Positions 39,116 to 49,415 of a stretch of 64,000 bases of DNA are shown in pieces; position 1 is the stretch's first letter, and each line of letters begins with the position of its first letter. Source of the stretch: Deltaproteobacteria bacterium (GTDB lineage Bacteria; Desulfobacterota; Desulfobulbia; Desulfobulbales; JAJRZW01); the NCBI GenBank assembly GCA_024275015.1, contig JAJRZW010000017.1:1-64000 (forward strand). Direction: 5' to 3'. Made by a program: the position numbers and the translations under genes. The notes beneath the pieces are model-generated. The model saw nothing but the letters and a program-made list of their open reading frames with translations, was not told where the DNA came from and searched no databases.

Positions 39116-39919
39116 ATGGCGGCCCCCGTTCCCACCCCGCTTGAGATATATAAAATTCTGCCGCAGACAAACTGCGGCAAATGTATCCTCCCCTCATGCC
39201 TGGCCTTTGCGGCCGCGGTGGCGGCGGGAGGCAGAAAACTCAAAGAATGTCCAGACATCGATCCGAAATTACTTACCGGGTTTTCCGGACAAATCCGGGC
39301 GACGGACGGAGAACGCGACCTTGAACAGGCCGCCTTCATCGATAAACTCAAGAGAAAAATGGCCGGAATTGATCCCGGCCGCATTGCCCCGGTCATCGGG
39401 GCCCGCCGTGACGGCGACAGCCTGATCATAAATTCCCTTGGCAAAAACTTCCAGGTTGACCACCGGGGTGAAATGGTATCGGAGTGTCACATCATCCCCT
39501 GGGTAGTAGCGCCGCTGCTGTCTTACATAAGCAACCCGACCCACGCCGAACCGACCGGGGAATGGATATCCTTCCGGGAAATCAAAGGTGGAATCGAATG
39601 GCAGGGGCTGTTCACCAGACGCTGCGAAAACGTGCTTAAGGAACTGGCCGATGCCAACCCCGATCTCCTGACCGACCTGATCGACATATTCAACGGCCGG
39701 GAGGTGGACTGGTACGAGGCCGACATCGCCCTGGTTCTCCACCCCCTGCCCCACATCCCGATCCTCATTTGCTACCAGGGCCGCGAAGATGACCTCGACT
39801 CAGGTCTAACCATATTCCTTGACCGCTGCTGCGGCACTAATCTCCACATCAAGCCCCTGTTTACCCTCTGCTCAGGTCTGGTGCAGATGTTCGCCAAAAT
39901 AGCAACGCGCCACCGTTGA
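39116..39919 (+). CDS. DUF3786-like protein with N-terminal 4Fe-4S cysteine motif
   Basis: 'LEIYKILPQTNCGKCILPSCLAFAAAVAAGGRKLKECPDI', 'DIALVLHPLPHIPILICYQGREDDLDSGLTIFLDRC'. Confidence 0.7.
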   Translation: MAAPVPTPLEIYKILPQTNCGKCILPSCLAFAAAVAAGGRKLKECPDIDPKLLTGFSGQIRATDGERDLEQAAFIDKLKRKMAGIDPGRIAPVIGARRDGDSLIINSLGKNFQVDHRGEMVSECHIIPWVVAPLLSYISNPTHAEPTGEWISFREIKGGIEWQGLFTRRCENVLKELADANPDLLTDLIDIFNGREVDWYEADIALVLHPLPHIPILICYQGREDDLDSGLTIFLDRCCGTNLHIKPLFTLCSGLVQMFAKIATRHR

Positions 39920-40007
39920 CCGGACAAATTCAAAAAAATCGCCTTCCGCACTCACGGTTGAAGAAACGGCTCTTGACTACGACATGGGGCAGTTCATTTC
40001 CCCTGAA

Positions 40008-40454
40008 TCACATTCGGGCCTTACGCCAGCCCGCCTCCCTGAGTCTTCGCAGCCGCTCAATGTTCCAGGAATGGATCCTGCGGAGATATTGCCGGCTGTC
40101 AATGGCGGCAAGGGCGATGATCTCTTTTTTTTCAGCATCGATATCCATCCGTTCGCCGGGATATATCTCAAGCCAGGCCCCATAACCACGGTCAAAGAGA
40201 TATTGCGGGGTCACCTTTACCTGACCCACACCAAGCCTCTTTTCCACCAGGGTCTTCGCCAGAATCATGTCGTACTCAATGATCCAGTCGTTATCCATGA
40301 GCATGGTCTCATGATCAAAGGGAACATCGCCGGGACATTCAGGGCAGAAAAGCCCGGCAATGGCCTCGGGGGTCAGAACGTTGTCCCGAAGATGAAACTG
40401 GATTTTATTCTTGCCGCATTTGCAGGTCCTGCTGACTTCAACACACATGAGCAA
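40008..40454 (-). CDS. conserved hypothetical Cys-containing protein
   Basis: Intact 148-aa ORF with 'CKCGKNKIQFHLRDNVLTPEAIAGLFCPECPGDVPFD'; intergenic fit. Confidence 0.6.
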   Translation of the reverse strand: MLMCVEVSRTCKCGKNKIQFHLRDNVLTPEAIAGLFCPECPGDVPFDHETMLMDNDWIIEYDMILAKTLVEKRLGVGQVKVTPQYLFDRGYGAWLEIYPGERMDIDAEKKEIIALAAIDSRQYLRRIHSWNIERLRRLREAGWRKARM

Positions 40455-40582
40455 CCTCCTTTTTGATAATCATTACTAATGATAACATTTACCCTGGCTC
40501 CCGGCAAGGCTGAGGGGTGATTTTTTCCCTTTTTCATGCTATGAAACCAATTCATTTTCATTACGCAGGCAAGGAGAAAAAT

Positions 40583-41860
40583 ATGGCCCGGATCAACGAT
40601 AATTACCAGAGGCTCAAGGCAGGATACCTTTTCCCGGAGATTTCCCGGCGGGTGGAAGAATTCAGCAAAAACAACCCCACGGCTGAACTCATCCGCCTGG
40701 GCATCGGCGACGTCACCATGCCCCTGGTCCCGGCGGTAGTAAAGGCCTTTCATGAAGGGGTCGAGGAAATGGCCGGGCAGGAGACCTTCCACGGCTACGG
40801 CCCGGAACAGGGCTATGCCTGGCTTGCCGAGATCATTGCCGAAAAGGCCTACCGCCCCCTGGGGGTTGATCTCACGGCCGCGGAAATATTCATCTCCGAC
40901 GGGGCCAAGAGCGACACCGCCAATATCCTCGATATCTTTGATAACTCCAACCGGGTCGCGATCTGCGATCCGGTCTATCCGGTCTATAACGACACCAACA
41001 TCATGGTCGGCCGCAGTAACGAGATCAATGCCTCCGGCCATTGTCAAGGCTTGATCTACCTCCCCTGCACCCGGGAAAACAACTTCACCCCGGCGATCCC
41101 GAAAGAAAAAGTCGACCTCATCTATCTCTGCTATCCCAACAACCCCACCGGCACCGTGGCCGGCAGAAAAGAGCTTTCCGCCTGGGTCGATTACGCCGTT
41201 GAAAACCGGGCGATCATCCTCTTTGACGCCGCCTACGAGGCCTTTATCACCGATCCCGATATCCCCCACTCCATCTACGAAATCGAAGGGGCGAAGAGAT
41301 GCGCCATCGAATTTCGCTCGTTTTCAAAAACCGCGGGCTTCACCGGGGTCCGCTGCGGCCTGACCGTGGTTCCGGAGGAACTGCTCGGGATGGATGCAAA
41401 CGGCAACGAGGTGTCGCTTAACCGGATGTGGAACCGCAGGCAATGCACCAAATTCAACGGCGTCTCCTATCCGGTACAGAAGGCGGCGGCGGCGGTATAT
41501 TCCGACGAGGGATGGAAACAGGTGATGGAGGTCATCTTCTATTACCTGGGAAACGCCGAAATCATCCGGCAGGGTCTTGCCGCCGCCGGAATCACCTGCT
41601 TCGGCGGCGAAAACTCCCCCTATGTCTGGCTTCTCACCCCGGAAGGGATGAAGAGTTGGGACTTTTTTGATAAACTGATCAACGAGTGCCATGTGGTCGG
41701 GACCCCGGGCAGCGGTTTCGGCCCTGCCGGGGAAGGGTATTTCCGTCTCTCCGCCTTTGGTGACCGCGAGCAGATCATTGAGGCGGTGGCAAGGATAAAA
41801 GAGAAATGGAGCAGATATCAGTCCATCGAAAAAGCCGGGACGACTTTTTCGATGGACTGA
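40583..41860 (+). CDS. dapL: LL-diaminopimelate aminotransferase
   Basis: '[27 protein letters not shown]', '[13 protein letters not shown]', '[18 protein letters not shown]', '[22 protein letters not shown]'; AAGGAG RBS before the ATG. Confidence 0.93.
   Translation: MARINDNYQRLKAGYLFPEISRRVEEFSKNNPTAELIRLGIGDVTMPLVPAVVKAFHEGVEEMAGQETFHGYGPEQGYAWLAEIIAEKAYRPLGVDLTAAEIFISDGAKSDTANILDIFDNSNRVAICDPVYPVYNDTNIMVGRSNEINASGHCQGLIYLPCTRENNFTPAIPKEKVDLIYLCYPNNPTGTVAGRKELSAWVDYAVENRAIILFDAAYEAFITDPDIPHSIYEIEGAKRCAIEFRSFSKTAGFTGVRCGLTVVPEELLGMDANGNEVSLNRMWNRRQCTKFNGVSYPVQKAAAAVYSDEGWKQVMEVIFYYLGNAEIIRQGLAAAGITCFGGENSPYVWLLTPEGMKSWDFFDKLINECHVVGTPGSGFGPAGEGYFRLSAFGDREQIIEAVARIKEKWSRYQSIEKAGTTFSMD
41818..41860. 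repeat. E1-like hairpin forming the 3' end of dapL
   Basis: 'TCAGTCCATCGAAAAAGCCgggacgacTTTTTCGATGGACTGA'. Confidence 0.7.
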
Positions 41861-41881
41861 TAAAGTCCCATGGAGATGAGA

Positions 41882-42535
41882 ATGAAAAAAATTACGTTCA
41901 TCCTGGCATGTGTTGTCTTTTTTGCCGCCTGCGGCCCGACCATTGAAAACACCGCCCCGAAACTGACCAGACTCGCCCCCTACCCCTTTGCCCGGCGCTA
42001 CCTGACCGCGGTATTCCCCTTCACCTACGCCGGCCGGGACGAAGACCTCACCGACTTTACTAAAGTCCTCCCCGATCTCTGCGTTGACGAGATGTTCCGT
42101 ACCAACCGTTTTCGCATCGTGGAAAGAAGCAGGATCGCTGCGGTGATCAAAGAAATCGGCATGGCCCAGTACGGGGTTATCGACGCTGCCCAGGCCGACC
42201 GGATCGGTAAACAGCTTGGGGCCGAGCTGATCCTGGTCGGTAGCATAGAGGCGATTAAACCAATCAGCAAGAAAGAATCCGTGGGTATCGCATGGAAGGA
42301 AAGCAAGGGCTTTGAGATCAGTCTCAAGGGCCGCCTCATCGACATTACCCGGGGCGAGGTCATCGCCGTGGCCCGGGCCGAGGCCCGTGAGGTCCAGACC
42401 AGAAAGGTGGCCATGGGCACCAGCACCGGCGAGATCGCCCCGAACAAGACCCTGATCAACCGCGCCCTGCAGAAGGCGGCGGCAATCCTGATCAACGACC
42501 TTGCCGCCAATACCCCGAAAAAGACGGCAGGCTGA
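41882..42535 (+). CDS. CsgG/LpoB-like lipoprotein
   Basis: Lipobox 'FILACVVFFAACGP', 'LCVDEMFRTNRFRIVERSRIAAVIKEIGMAQYG...AEL ILVGSIEAI'-type sequence. Confidence 0.75.
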   Translation: MKKITFILACVVFFAACGPTIENTAPKLTRLAPYPFARRYLTAVFPFTYAGRDEDLTDFTKVLPDLCVDEMFRTNRFRIVERSRIAAVIKEIGMAQYGVIDAAQADRIGKQLGAELILVGSIEAIKPISKKESVGIAWKESKGFEISLKGRLIDITRGEVIAVARAEAREVQTRKVAMGTSTGEIAPNKTLINRALQKAAAILINDLAANTPKKTAG

Positions 42536-44000
42536 AACGCAGACGCGGCCGCCGGGCCATAGCCCAGAAATCCGGGGTCAGGAGTACGGCGACGGTGTAA
42601 AGCTCAAGGCGACCGGCCTGCATACAGAAGGTCAGCACCAGCTTGGCCACCGGCGGCAAGTGAGCGAAATTCTGCGTCGGGCCGACCAGGTTAAGCCCCG
42701 GACCGATATTATTGAGGGTAGCAATCACCGCGGTGGCACTGGTGACGATGTCCACCCCCTGGGCGGCGACGATCATGGTCGCCATCAGAAAAAAACCAAC
42801 ATAAAGCCCTAAAAATCCGAGAATAGCGACCATCACCTCTTCCGGGACCTTCAATTTCCCAAGCTTGATGGTCCAGACCGTATTCGGATGCACTAATTTT
42901 CTCAGCTGCAATCGGCCGTATTTAAAAAACAACAGCACCCGCACCACCTTGATCCCGCCACCGGTTGAACCGGCGCAGCCTCCGACCAGCATCAGAATAA
43001 CCATGACGATCTTGCACACCGGCGGCCAATGGTCAAAATCAGCGGTACCGAAGCCGGTGGTGGTAATAATTGACACCACCTGAAAGGCGGCAGTACGGAT
43101 GGTCTCGCCGACGCTCTGATATACCCCGTAAACCAGATTCATTCCCACTACCACCGCCATGGCGCCGGCAATAATGGCCACATAGAGACGAAACTCCTCA
43201 TTTCTCCAGAGAACACGGTATCCACCGGTAAAAAAACGATGGTGAAGGGTAAAATTGGTCCCGGCGAGAAACATGGAGACGATGATTACCGTCTCAATAT
43301 AGACCGAATCAAACCAGGCCACACTCGTGGTATGAGTGGAAAAACCGCCGGTGGCCATGGTGGCGAAAGCATGACAGACGGCATCGTAAAAGCCCACTCC
43401 CCCGAAGAGCAGGAGAAGAATCTCAACCAGGGTAAAAAGAAAATACACCCGCCAGAGAATACGGGCGGTGTCCTGGATCCTCGGGGCAAGACGATCCTTG
43501 GTCGGCCCCGGCATCTCAGCCTGAAACAGCTGCATGCCGCCGACCCCTAAAAGGGGCAGGATCGCCAGCGACAGAACAATAATCCCCATCCCCCCTAACC
43601 AATGAGTAAGCGCCCGCCAGAAAAGCACGCTCTTCGGCATCACCTCAACCGTGATCATGACCGTGGAGCCGGTGGTGGTAAACCCGGACATCGACTCAAA
43701 CAGACAGTCAATACAGGAAGGCATGTGACCGGAGAAATAATAGGGCAGAGCCCCGACCATCGCCAGCCCCAGCCAGCTTAAAAAAACCACCGCGAAACCA
43801 TCACGGTAGCCGAGTTCTTTTTCCGGGAGAAAAACGGCCACCAGCATCAGGCCGGACACCGCGCCGATGAGAGAAGAAATGAGGAAATCGTCCACCATCC
43901 CATCGCCGAAATAGAGGCTGAAGGGAATAGGGGTCAGGAGAAAAAGGGAAAGAAGCACCAGAAGCCTGCCGAATATATTAAGCACCCCACCGCTACGCAT
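42492..44000 (-). CDS. trkH: Trk potassium uptake protein, membrane subunit
   Basis: 'SMSGFTTTGSTVMI', 'FATMATGGFSTH', 'IITTTGFGTADFD', 'GGCAGSTGGGIKVVRVLLFFK'. Confidence 0.92.
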   Translation of the reverse strand: MRSGGVLNIFGRLLVLLSLFLLTPIPFSLYFGDGMVDDFLISSLIGAVSGLMLVAVFLPEKELGYRDGFAVVFLSWLGLAMVGALPYYFSGHMPSCIDCLFESMSGFTTTGSTVMITVEVMPKSVLFWRALTHWLGGMGIIVLSLAILPLLGVGGMQLFQAEMPGPTKDRLAPRIQDTARILWRVYFLFTLVEILLLLFGGVGFYDAVCHAFATMATGGFSTHTTSVAWFDSVYIETVIIVSMFLAGTNFTLHHRFFTGGYRVLWRNEEFRLYVAIIAGAMAVVVGMNLVYGVYQSVGETIRTAAFQVVSIITTTGFGTADFDHWPPVCKIVMVILMLVGGCAGSTGGGIKVVRVLLFFKYGRLQLRKLVHPNTVWTIKLGKLKVPEEVMVAILGFLGLYVGFFLMATMIVAAQGVDIVTSATAVIATLNNIGPGLNLVGPTQNFAHLPPVAKLVLTFCMQAGRLELYTVAVLLTPDFWAMARRPRLRFSLPSFSGYWRQGR

Positions 44001-44014
44001 CGAACCCGTCCCCG

Positions 44015-45352
44015 TCAGTCAACCCGGAAAAAGTCATGGACCGCTGCCATGGATTCACGGTTAAAGAAAACGATGAGATTATCATCCTCCCTGAGGGTGG
44101 TATCCCCCCGGGGGATAATGACCTCGCGACCACGGACAATGGCACCGATAATCGCCCCGGCGGGGACACTGAGATCTTTCAGCGGCAGATCAACCACTCC
44201 CTCCCGGTCCGGGACCCGGATCTCCATAACCTCGGCATTATTGGCCAGCAGGGTGGCCACCGCCACGGTTGAACCACCGCGGACAAAACGAAGGATCATA
44301 TTTGCCGCCACCAGCCTCGGGCTCAGAGCGACGTCGATCCCGAGATCGTCGAGCATGGGGATAAAATCGGGCCGGGTGATGTGGGTGATGCACTTGGCCG
44401 CGCCGTGATGCTTGGCAAGCAGACTTGAGAGAATATTGATCGAATCCTTACTGGTGACGCTCACCACCAGATCGGCGCGGTCGATCCCTTCTTCAAGCAT
44501 GTCATGGGCCTCAAGACCGTGGGAGTTGAGGACCATGGTCGTATCAAGATTTTCAGCGAGAAAAGCGCAGCGATCCGGGTTTTTCTCGACCACGATCACC
44601 CCGATCCCCATGGCCTCAAAACGCCGGGCAACAAGATACCCTATCCTGCCACCACCGATAACGAACACCCTCTGCGGTGGATTACTGGCAACATTGAAAA
44701 GAGATTCCACCACCGGTATGTCCTCGCCCCGGGTGACCAGATAAAGTTTGTCGCCCGCCTCTATCCGGTCATGTCCGCGGGGAATGATGCTATCCTCACC
44801 GCGGACAATGGAAACGATGACCCCGGGAAGCCCCCGGAGATCAAAAAGGACCTTGCCGCAGAGAGGATTGTAGTCATGGACGACATAACCAAGGAAAACC
44901 ACATGACCACCGGCGAACTCCAGCACCTCAAAGGCCCCGGAACGGGTGGAGAGCTTGACGATCTCTTCGGCCATGGCAAGGTCGGGACTGATGAGAAAAT
45001 CAATCCCCAGGGCCTCACGGCTCAGAGCGGAGCCGGAAGAATAAAAGTCTTCATTCCTGACCCGGGCGATGCGGGTGGCAACGTTGTACTCCTTGGAAAG
45101 GATACAGGAAACCAGATTGACCTCATCGCTGTCGGTGACCGCGATAAAAAGATCGGTGTGATCTATGCCCGCGTCCTCAATGATCCGGGTCGAGGCACCG
45201 CTGCCTTCAACGGTAATGATGTTGAGTTCTCGCTCGATGGTTCGCAACCTCTCGCCATCGCGATCAACCAGGACCACCTCCTGCCCCTCGACCGAGAGTT
45301 TTTCACTAAGAAAATATCCGACCTGGCCGGCACCAACGATCATTATCCGCAA
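44015..45352 (-). CDS. trkA: Trk potassium transporter NAD-binding subunit
   Basis: 'MRIMIVGAGQVGYFLSEKLS', second Rossmann 'RVFVIGGGRIGYLVARRFE', two TrkA-C regions. Confidence 0.93.
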   Translation of the reverse strand: MRIMIVGAGQVGYFLSEKLSVEGQEVVLVDRDGERLRTIERELNIITVEGSGASTRIIEDAGIDHTDLFIAVTDSDEVNLVSCILSKEYNVATRIARVRNEDFYSSGSALSREALGIDFLISPDLAMAEEIVKLSTRSGAFEVLEFAGGHVVFLGYVVHDYNPLCGKVLFDLRGLPGVIVSIVRGEDSIIPRGHDRIEAGDKLYLVTRGEDIPVVESLFNVASNPPQRVFVIGGGRIGYLVARRFEAMGIGVIVVEKNPDRCAFLAENLDTTMVLNSHGLEAHDMLEEGIDRADLVVSVTSKDSINILSSLLAKHHGAAKCITHITRPDFIPMLDDLGIDVALSPRLVAANMILRFVRGGSTVAVATLLANNAEVMEIRVPDREGVVDLPLKDLSVPAGAIIGAIVRGREVIIPRGDTTLREDDNLIVFFNRESMAAVHDFFRVD

Positions 45353-45378
45353 TTTTTTTATTCCCTCCCGAAAGATCT

Positions 45379-45535
45379 ATCAGTCTGTAAAAAAACGGGC
45401 TGATAGAGACGCATGGACACGCCGCCGATTTCACCGGGTTAAAAAACCCGGTGAAATCGAGATGTTAGCCGGAACCTGTTTTACCCAGCCGGAGTTACAA
45501 AAGCCATGGACGGTTTTTGCAACGGTCCGTCAGGC
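45379..45535. repeat. Repeat family E1, long composite copy
   Basis: 'atcagtctgtaaaaaaacgggctgatagagacgcatggacacgccgccgatttcaccgggttaaaaaacccggtgaaatcgagatgttagccgg...ccggagttacaaaagccatggacggtttttgcaacggtccgtca'. Confidence 0.88.
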
Positions 45536-45541
45536 GGTGGA

Positions 45542-46138
45542 TTACAGGCGACTGCCCAGTTCCCGGCCCTCAGTCTGCATCTGATAAAAATCATTTCCGC
45601 CAAGGTCGTTTATTACCACCGCCGGGAACCCCTCAACCTCAAAACGAAACATGGCCTCAGGGCCGGCATCCTTAAAGGCGATGAGTTCGGCCTTCTTGAT
45701 GCAACGGGAGAGAAAGGCACCAGCGCCGCCGATCGAGGCCAGGTACACCGCCCGATGGCGAACCATCTCGGCGCGAACCGTTGCCGATCTCGCCCCCTTG
45801 CCCATGGTCACCCTGAGGCCGAGGGCAAGCAGTGCCGGGGTGTATGAGTCCATCCGGTAACTGGTGGTGGGTCCGGCGGCGCCGATAACCGCCCCGGGCG
45901 GGGCCGGAGTCGGGCCGACGTAATAGAGAAGATGACCGGCCAGGTCCACCGGCAGATTTTTCCCCCTTTCAATCAGTTCGACCAAACGGCGGTGAGTCTG
46001 ATCTCGCCCGGTGTACATGACCCCGCTCAGACTTACGAGGTCCCCGGCCCTCAACTCTTCAAGATCGCGATCAACAAGGGGGAGGGAAAGGGAACGCATC
46101 CGCGCAGTGAATCCGGGGGAAACTTTAAGAAAGGACAT
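45542..46138 (-). CDS. fumarate hydratase/L(+)-tartrate dehydratase beta subunit
   Basis: 'LSGVMYTGRDQTHRRLVELIERGKNLPVDLAGHLLYYVGPTPAPPGAVIGAAGPTTSYRMD'. Confidence 0.88.
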   Translation of the reverse strand: MSFLKVSPGFTARMRSLSLPLVDRDLEELRAGDLVSLSGVMYTGRDQTHRRLVELIERGKNLPVDLAGHLLYYVGPTPAPPGAVIGAAGPTTSYRMDSYTPALLALGLRVTMGKGARSATVRAEMVRHRAVYLASIGGAGAFLSRCIKKAELIAFKDAGPEAMFRFEVEGFPAVVINDLGGNDFYQMQTEGRELGSRL

Positions 46139-46139
46139 T

Positions 46140-46976
46140 TCAGATCACCGCCTCCTTATGCCGATGGGCGTGACATTGGATGTTTACCGCCACCGGCAGA
46201 CTGGCAATATGAGAAGGAAATATCTCCGCATGAACCGCAAGACAGGTATTATTACCGCCAAATCCCTCAACCCCTGCGCCACCCTGATTGATCGCCGCCA
46301 GGAGACGCCCCTCGATCCCGGCCAGATCCTGCCGCGGTGCCGCGACGCCAACCTGACGCAGGAGGCTCTTCTTGGCAAGCCAGGCCGCCTTTTCAAAATT
46401 ACCGCCGATTCCAACCCCGACGATCACCGGCGGACAGGGGTTTGGACCGGCGTTGATCACGGTATTGACGACAAATTGTTCTATCCCCGCAATTCCCGAC
46501 GACGGCGGTAGCATGGCCATGGCGCTCATATTCTCGCTGCCGCACCCCTTGGGCAGGACTGTCACCTTAAGCCGATCACCGGGGACCGGCTCAAAGTGGA
46601 TCACCGCCGGGGTATTGGTGCCGGTATTCTTCCGGGTCAGAGGATCACAGACCGAATTACGCAGGAAACCCTCGCCATAACCCTTTTCCACCCCGGCGTT
46701 AACAGCAGTGGTAATATCACCGGCAATAACGACCTCGGCGCCGATCTCGACAAAAACCGTACACACCCCGGTATCCTGACAGACCGGAATCCGCTCACGG
46801 CTGGCCATGTCGGCATTGACCAGTAGCAGGTCCAGGACGTCACGGGGAAGATCTCTTTCCTCCCGGTCCCGGGCCGTGACCAGGGCGTCAAGGATATCAG
46901 GTTCAAGATCACGGGCGGCGGCAACCACCAGATCTGCGATCCTGGTACTTATTTCTTCCGGATTTATAGTTCTCAC
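46140..46976 (-). CDS. fumarate hydratase/L(+)-tartrate dehydratase alpha subunit
   Basis: 'PVCQDTGVCTVFVEIG', 'NTPAVIHFEPVPGDRLKVTVLPKGCGSENMS', 'NPCPPVIVGVGIGGNFEKAAWLAK'. Confidence 0.9.
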   Translation of the reverse strand: MRTINPEEISTRIADLVVAAARDLEPDILDALVTARDREERDLPRDVLDLLLVNADMASRERIPVCQDTGVCTVFVEIGAEVVIAGDITTAVNAGVEKGYGEGFLRNSVCDPLTRKNTGTNTPAVIHFEPVPGDRLKVTVLPKGCGSENMSAMAMLPPSSGIAGIEQFVVNTVINAGPNPCPPVIVGVGIGGNFEKAAWLAKKSLLRQVGVAAPRQDLAGIEGRLLAAINQGGAGVEGFGGNNTCLAVHAEIFPSHIASLPVAVNIQCHAHRHKEAVI

Positions 46977-47006
46977 CCTGCCTCTTCCGATTGAAGATTA
47001 AAAAAA

Positions 47007-47600
47007 TCAAGGTTTAAGCCGCCGGTTACGCAGCGCAAGACTCTGCTGCTTAAAGTTGTGCTGAATCAGACGTTCACTGTCTTCCTCATGAATGAGAACA
47101 AAACTTGCCGCAATCCGAAACGCCCCACCGTCATGGCCGCTTACCGCCTCTGATTTCACCACCTCACCGAGAGCGTAAACAAAGTTATAGTCGGGCAGAA
47201 GAATAATATAAAACTCAAGCACGGTCCCGGCAGCAATGGCCTCATGAGTAAAAAAAGCAAGACCGGAACCGCTGAGATTAACCTCTTTAATAGCCATCCT
47301 TTCAAGGGGAGATCCCTTTCCGGCGGTCTTCTGAAGGATAAAATTAAGTTTGCGGTCAAGCATCCTCAACACTGCGGCCATATCTTCATCTCGCTCGCCA
47401 AGACGGTCAAACGCTCCCTGAGCCCCAGCGAACATCTGCAGTTCTACAATCCCGTCCTGGCGGTATAACGAGATCCCCCGCCTGTAATCCGCCAGCAGAC
47501 GCTGATGAAATTCAGGGGTAACCGAACGAAAGCTGAATAGAATCCGGTCCGAGGCCCGGACCGAACTCCGCTCCTCATGGATACTGAGATTATCACTCAT
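47007..47600 (-). CDS. PilZ-domain-like protein
   Basis: 'AIKEVNLSGSGLAFFTHEAIAAGTVLEFYIILLPDYNFVYALGEVVKSE'. Confidence 0.65.
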   Translation of the reverse strand: MSDNLSIHEERSSVRASDRILFSFRSVTPEFHQRLLADYRRGISLYRQDGIVELQMFAGAQGAFDRLGERDEDMAAVLRMLDRKLNFILQKTAGKGSPLERMAIKEVNLSGSGLAFFTHEAIAAGTVLEFYIILLPDYNFVYALGEVVKSEAVSGHDGGAFRIAASFVLIHEEDSERLIQHNFKQQSLALRNRRLKP

Positions 47601-47722
47601 GTCTTGATCCTTTTACCTCAATCTTCCAAGTTGTCTTAATTTGTTGAATACACGAGTAATTTAACAATACTCCCCAAGTCATTCCAGGTTTGAGCCGGAA
47701 TCCAGCAAACCTTGAAAGGACT

Positions 47723-47802
47723 TTAACAGCCCGTTGACCAAAACAAGTTTCAGCCAACCGGAACTGAAAAAGCCATGGACGGCTTTTTCAACGGCCTGAT
47801 AA
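47723..47802. repeat. Repeat family E1, copy
   Basis: 'ttaacagcccgttgaccaaaacaagtttcagccaaccggaactgaaaaagccatggacggctttttcaacggcctgataa'. Confidence 0.85.
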
Positions 47803-47822
47803 CCGCTACCACACCATGGCCG

Positions 47823-48566
47823 TCACCTTTTAACCGTTTCTTCCAGGCCGTCAAAGGCCTTCTCCTCGCCGCCAAGACGGAAAAAAAACTCAACCCGACG
47901 ATTCCTGGCCCGGTTCGCCGGAGAATCATTGGCCGCGACCGGACTGCCGTCGGCAAAGGCGCTTGCGGCCATCTTGGATGAGGCGATATTAAATTTATCC
48001 TTCCAGTATTCCACCACTCTCACCGCCCGGGCCGCGGACAAGCTCCAATTGGAATGAAACGGGGCACCCCGGGCCAGGGTAACGTTATCAGTATGGCCAC
48101 GAACCACCACATGAACATTGTGTGTTTTTATAAAGAGTCCCAATTTATCAAGAAAGGGTATAAAACTTTTTTTGATCTCGGCCCGTCCCAGGTCAAACCC
48201 TAAGGAATCTTTTACCCTTATAGTCATTCTGCCGCCGGATGCCTCAGACTCGGCGGCGCCGCTTGCAACCTCGCTGGCAATAATCTCTTCAAGCGACTGC
48301 CGTAGTTTTACCGCCATCGGGGTGGACATGAAGCCGGTGGAGATAATAATATTCCCCTCGGGGCTGCCGAAATGACGTTCATTGCGCTGAATACCGAAGG
48401 CTTGCTCCATGGAACCGGCAACCTGTTTGAACTTCTGTTTATCGGTCTCGGAAAACGACAGCAGAAGGACAAAGAAACACATCAGGAGGCTCATTAGGTC
48501 GGAAAAGGTGGTCATCCACTCCGGCGAACCCTCCTTGCACTTCTGTTTCTTTTCCTCTTCAGCCAT
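47823..48566 (-). CDS. motB: MotB-family flagellar motor/OmpA-domain protein
   Basis: 'EGSPEWMTTFSDLMSLLMCFFVLLLSFSETD', 'HVVVRGHTDNVTL...WSLSAARAVRVVEY'. Confidence 0.87.
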   Translation of the reverse strand: MAEEEKKQKCKEGSPEWMTTFSDLMSLLMCFFVLLLSFSETDKQKFKQVAGSMEQAFGIQRNERHFGSPEGNIIISTGFMSTPMAVKLRQSLEEIIASEVASGAAESEASGGRMTIRVKDSLGFDLGRAEIKKSFIPFLDKLGLFIKTHNVHVVVRGHTDNVTLARGAPFHSNWSLSAARAVRVVEYWKDKFNIASSKMAASAFADGSPVAANDSPANRARNRRVEFFFRLGGEEKAFDGLEETVKR

Positions 48567-48623
48567 TTTCTAAACCTTTACCGGCAACTGTTGTCCAGTC
48601 CCAAACGATGGCAGTAATTATGA

Positions 48624-49376
48624 TTACTTACTGCCCCTGTCCCGTGGCGGCAGGTAGGTTTCAAGGAACTCTTCCATGACCCTGGGATTAAGACCCTTAA
48701 GGATCCCCAGTACCCCTTGGATGATCAGGTTGCGATTGCGCTCCTCTTCCTGACTCCGGAGCGCCAGTTTATCAGACATCGGCAGCATGAAGAGATTGGC
48801 GATTACCGCGCCGTACAGGGTGGTCAACAAGGCCACGGCCATGGAAGGACCAATGGATGACGGATCGCTCATATTAGCCAGCATCTGCACCAATCCCACC
48901 AGGGTACCGATCATCCCAAAGGCGGGGGCGGCGTCGCCCATGCTCTTGAATACCCCCTGCCCGACCTCATGGCGTTCAACGGTAAGGGAGACCTCCTTGC
49001 GGAGGATATCCTCGATAAATTCGGCCTCATGACCATCGACACAGTACATGATCGCCTTTTTTAAAAAAGGGTCCTCTATCGGCTGCTGCTCAAGGACAAT
49101 GAGGCCGTTCTTGCGGGCGATATTTGCCAGGTTGACGATCTCCTCAATAATCTTTCGCGGCAGGATCATCTTGGTAAAGAAAACGTTCATCGCCACCTTG
49201 ATCGAATTGACCACATCACCCATACTGAAACGGATCATGGCGGTGGCGATGGTGCCGCCGACAACGATCAAGACCGAAGGGATGTTAATGAACAACAACA
49301 GGGATCCACCGCTAATGATAGCGGCGACAAGAATGATACTGCCAAAGGCAAGACCGATTACGGTGGCGATATCCAT
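48624..49376 (-). CDS. motA: MotA-family flagellar motor stator protein
   Basis: 'MDIATVIGLAFGSIILVAAIISGG', 'GDAAPAFGMIGTLVGLVQML', 'GPSMAVALLTTLYGAVIANLF'. Confidence 0.9.
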   Translation of the reverse strand: MDIATVIGLAFGSIILVAAIISGGSLLLFINIPSVLIVVGGTIATAMIRFSMGDVVNSIKVAMNVFFTKMILPRKIIEEIVNLANIARKNGLIVLEQQPIEDPFLKKAIMYCVDGHEAEFIEDILRKEVSLTVERHEVGQGVFKSMGDAAPAFGMIGTLVGLVQMLANMSDPSSIGPSMAVALLTTLYGAVIANLFMLPMSDKLALRSQEEERNRNLIIQGVLGILKGLNPRVMEEFLETYLPPRDRGSK

Positions 49377-49415
49377 ATAATTTATTCCTCAGGCGATACG
49401 GATGGCCGGATATTT

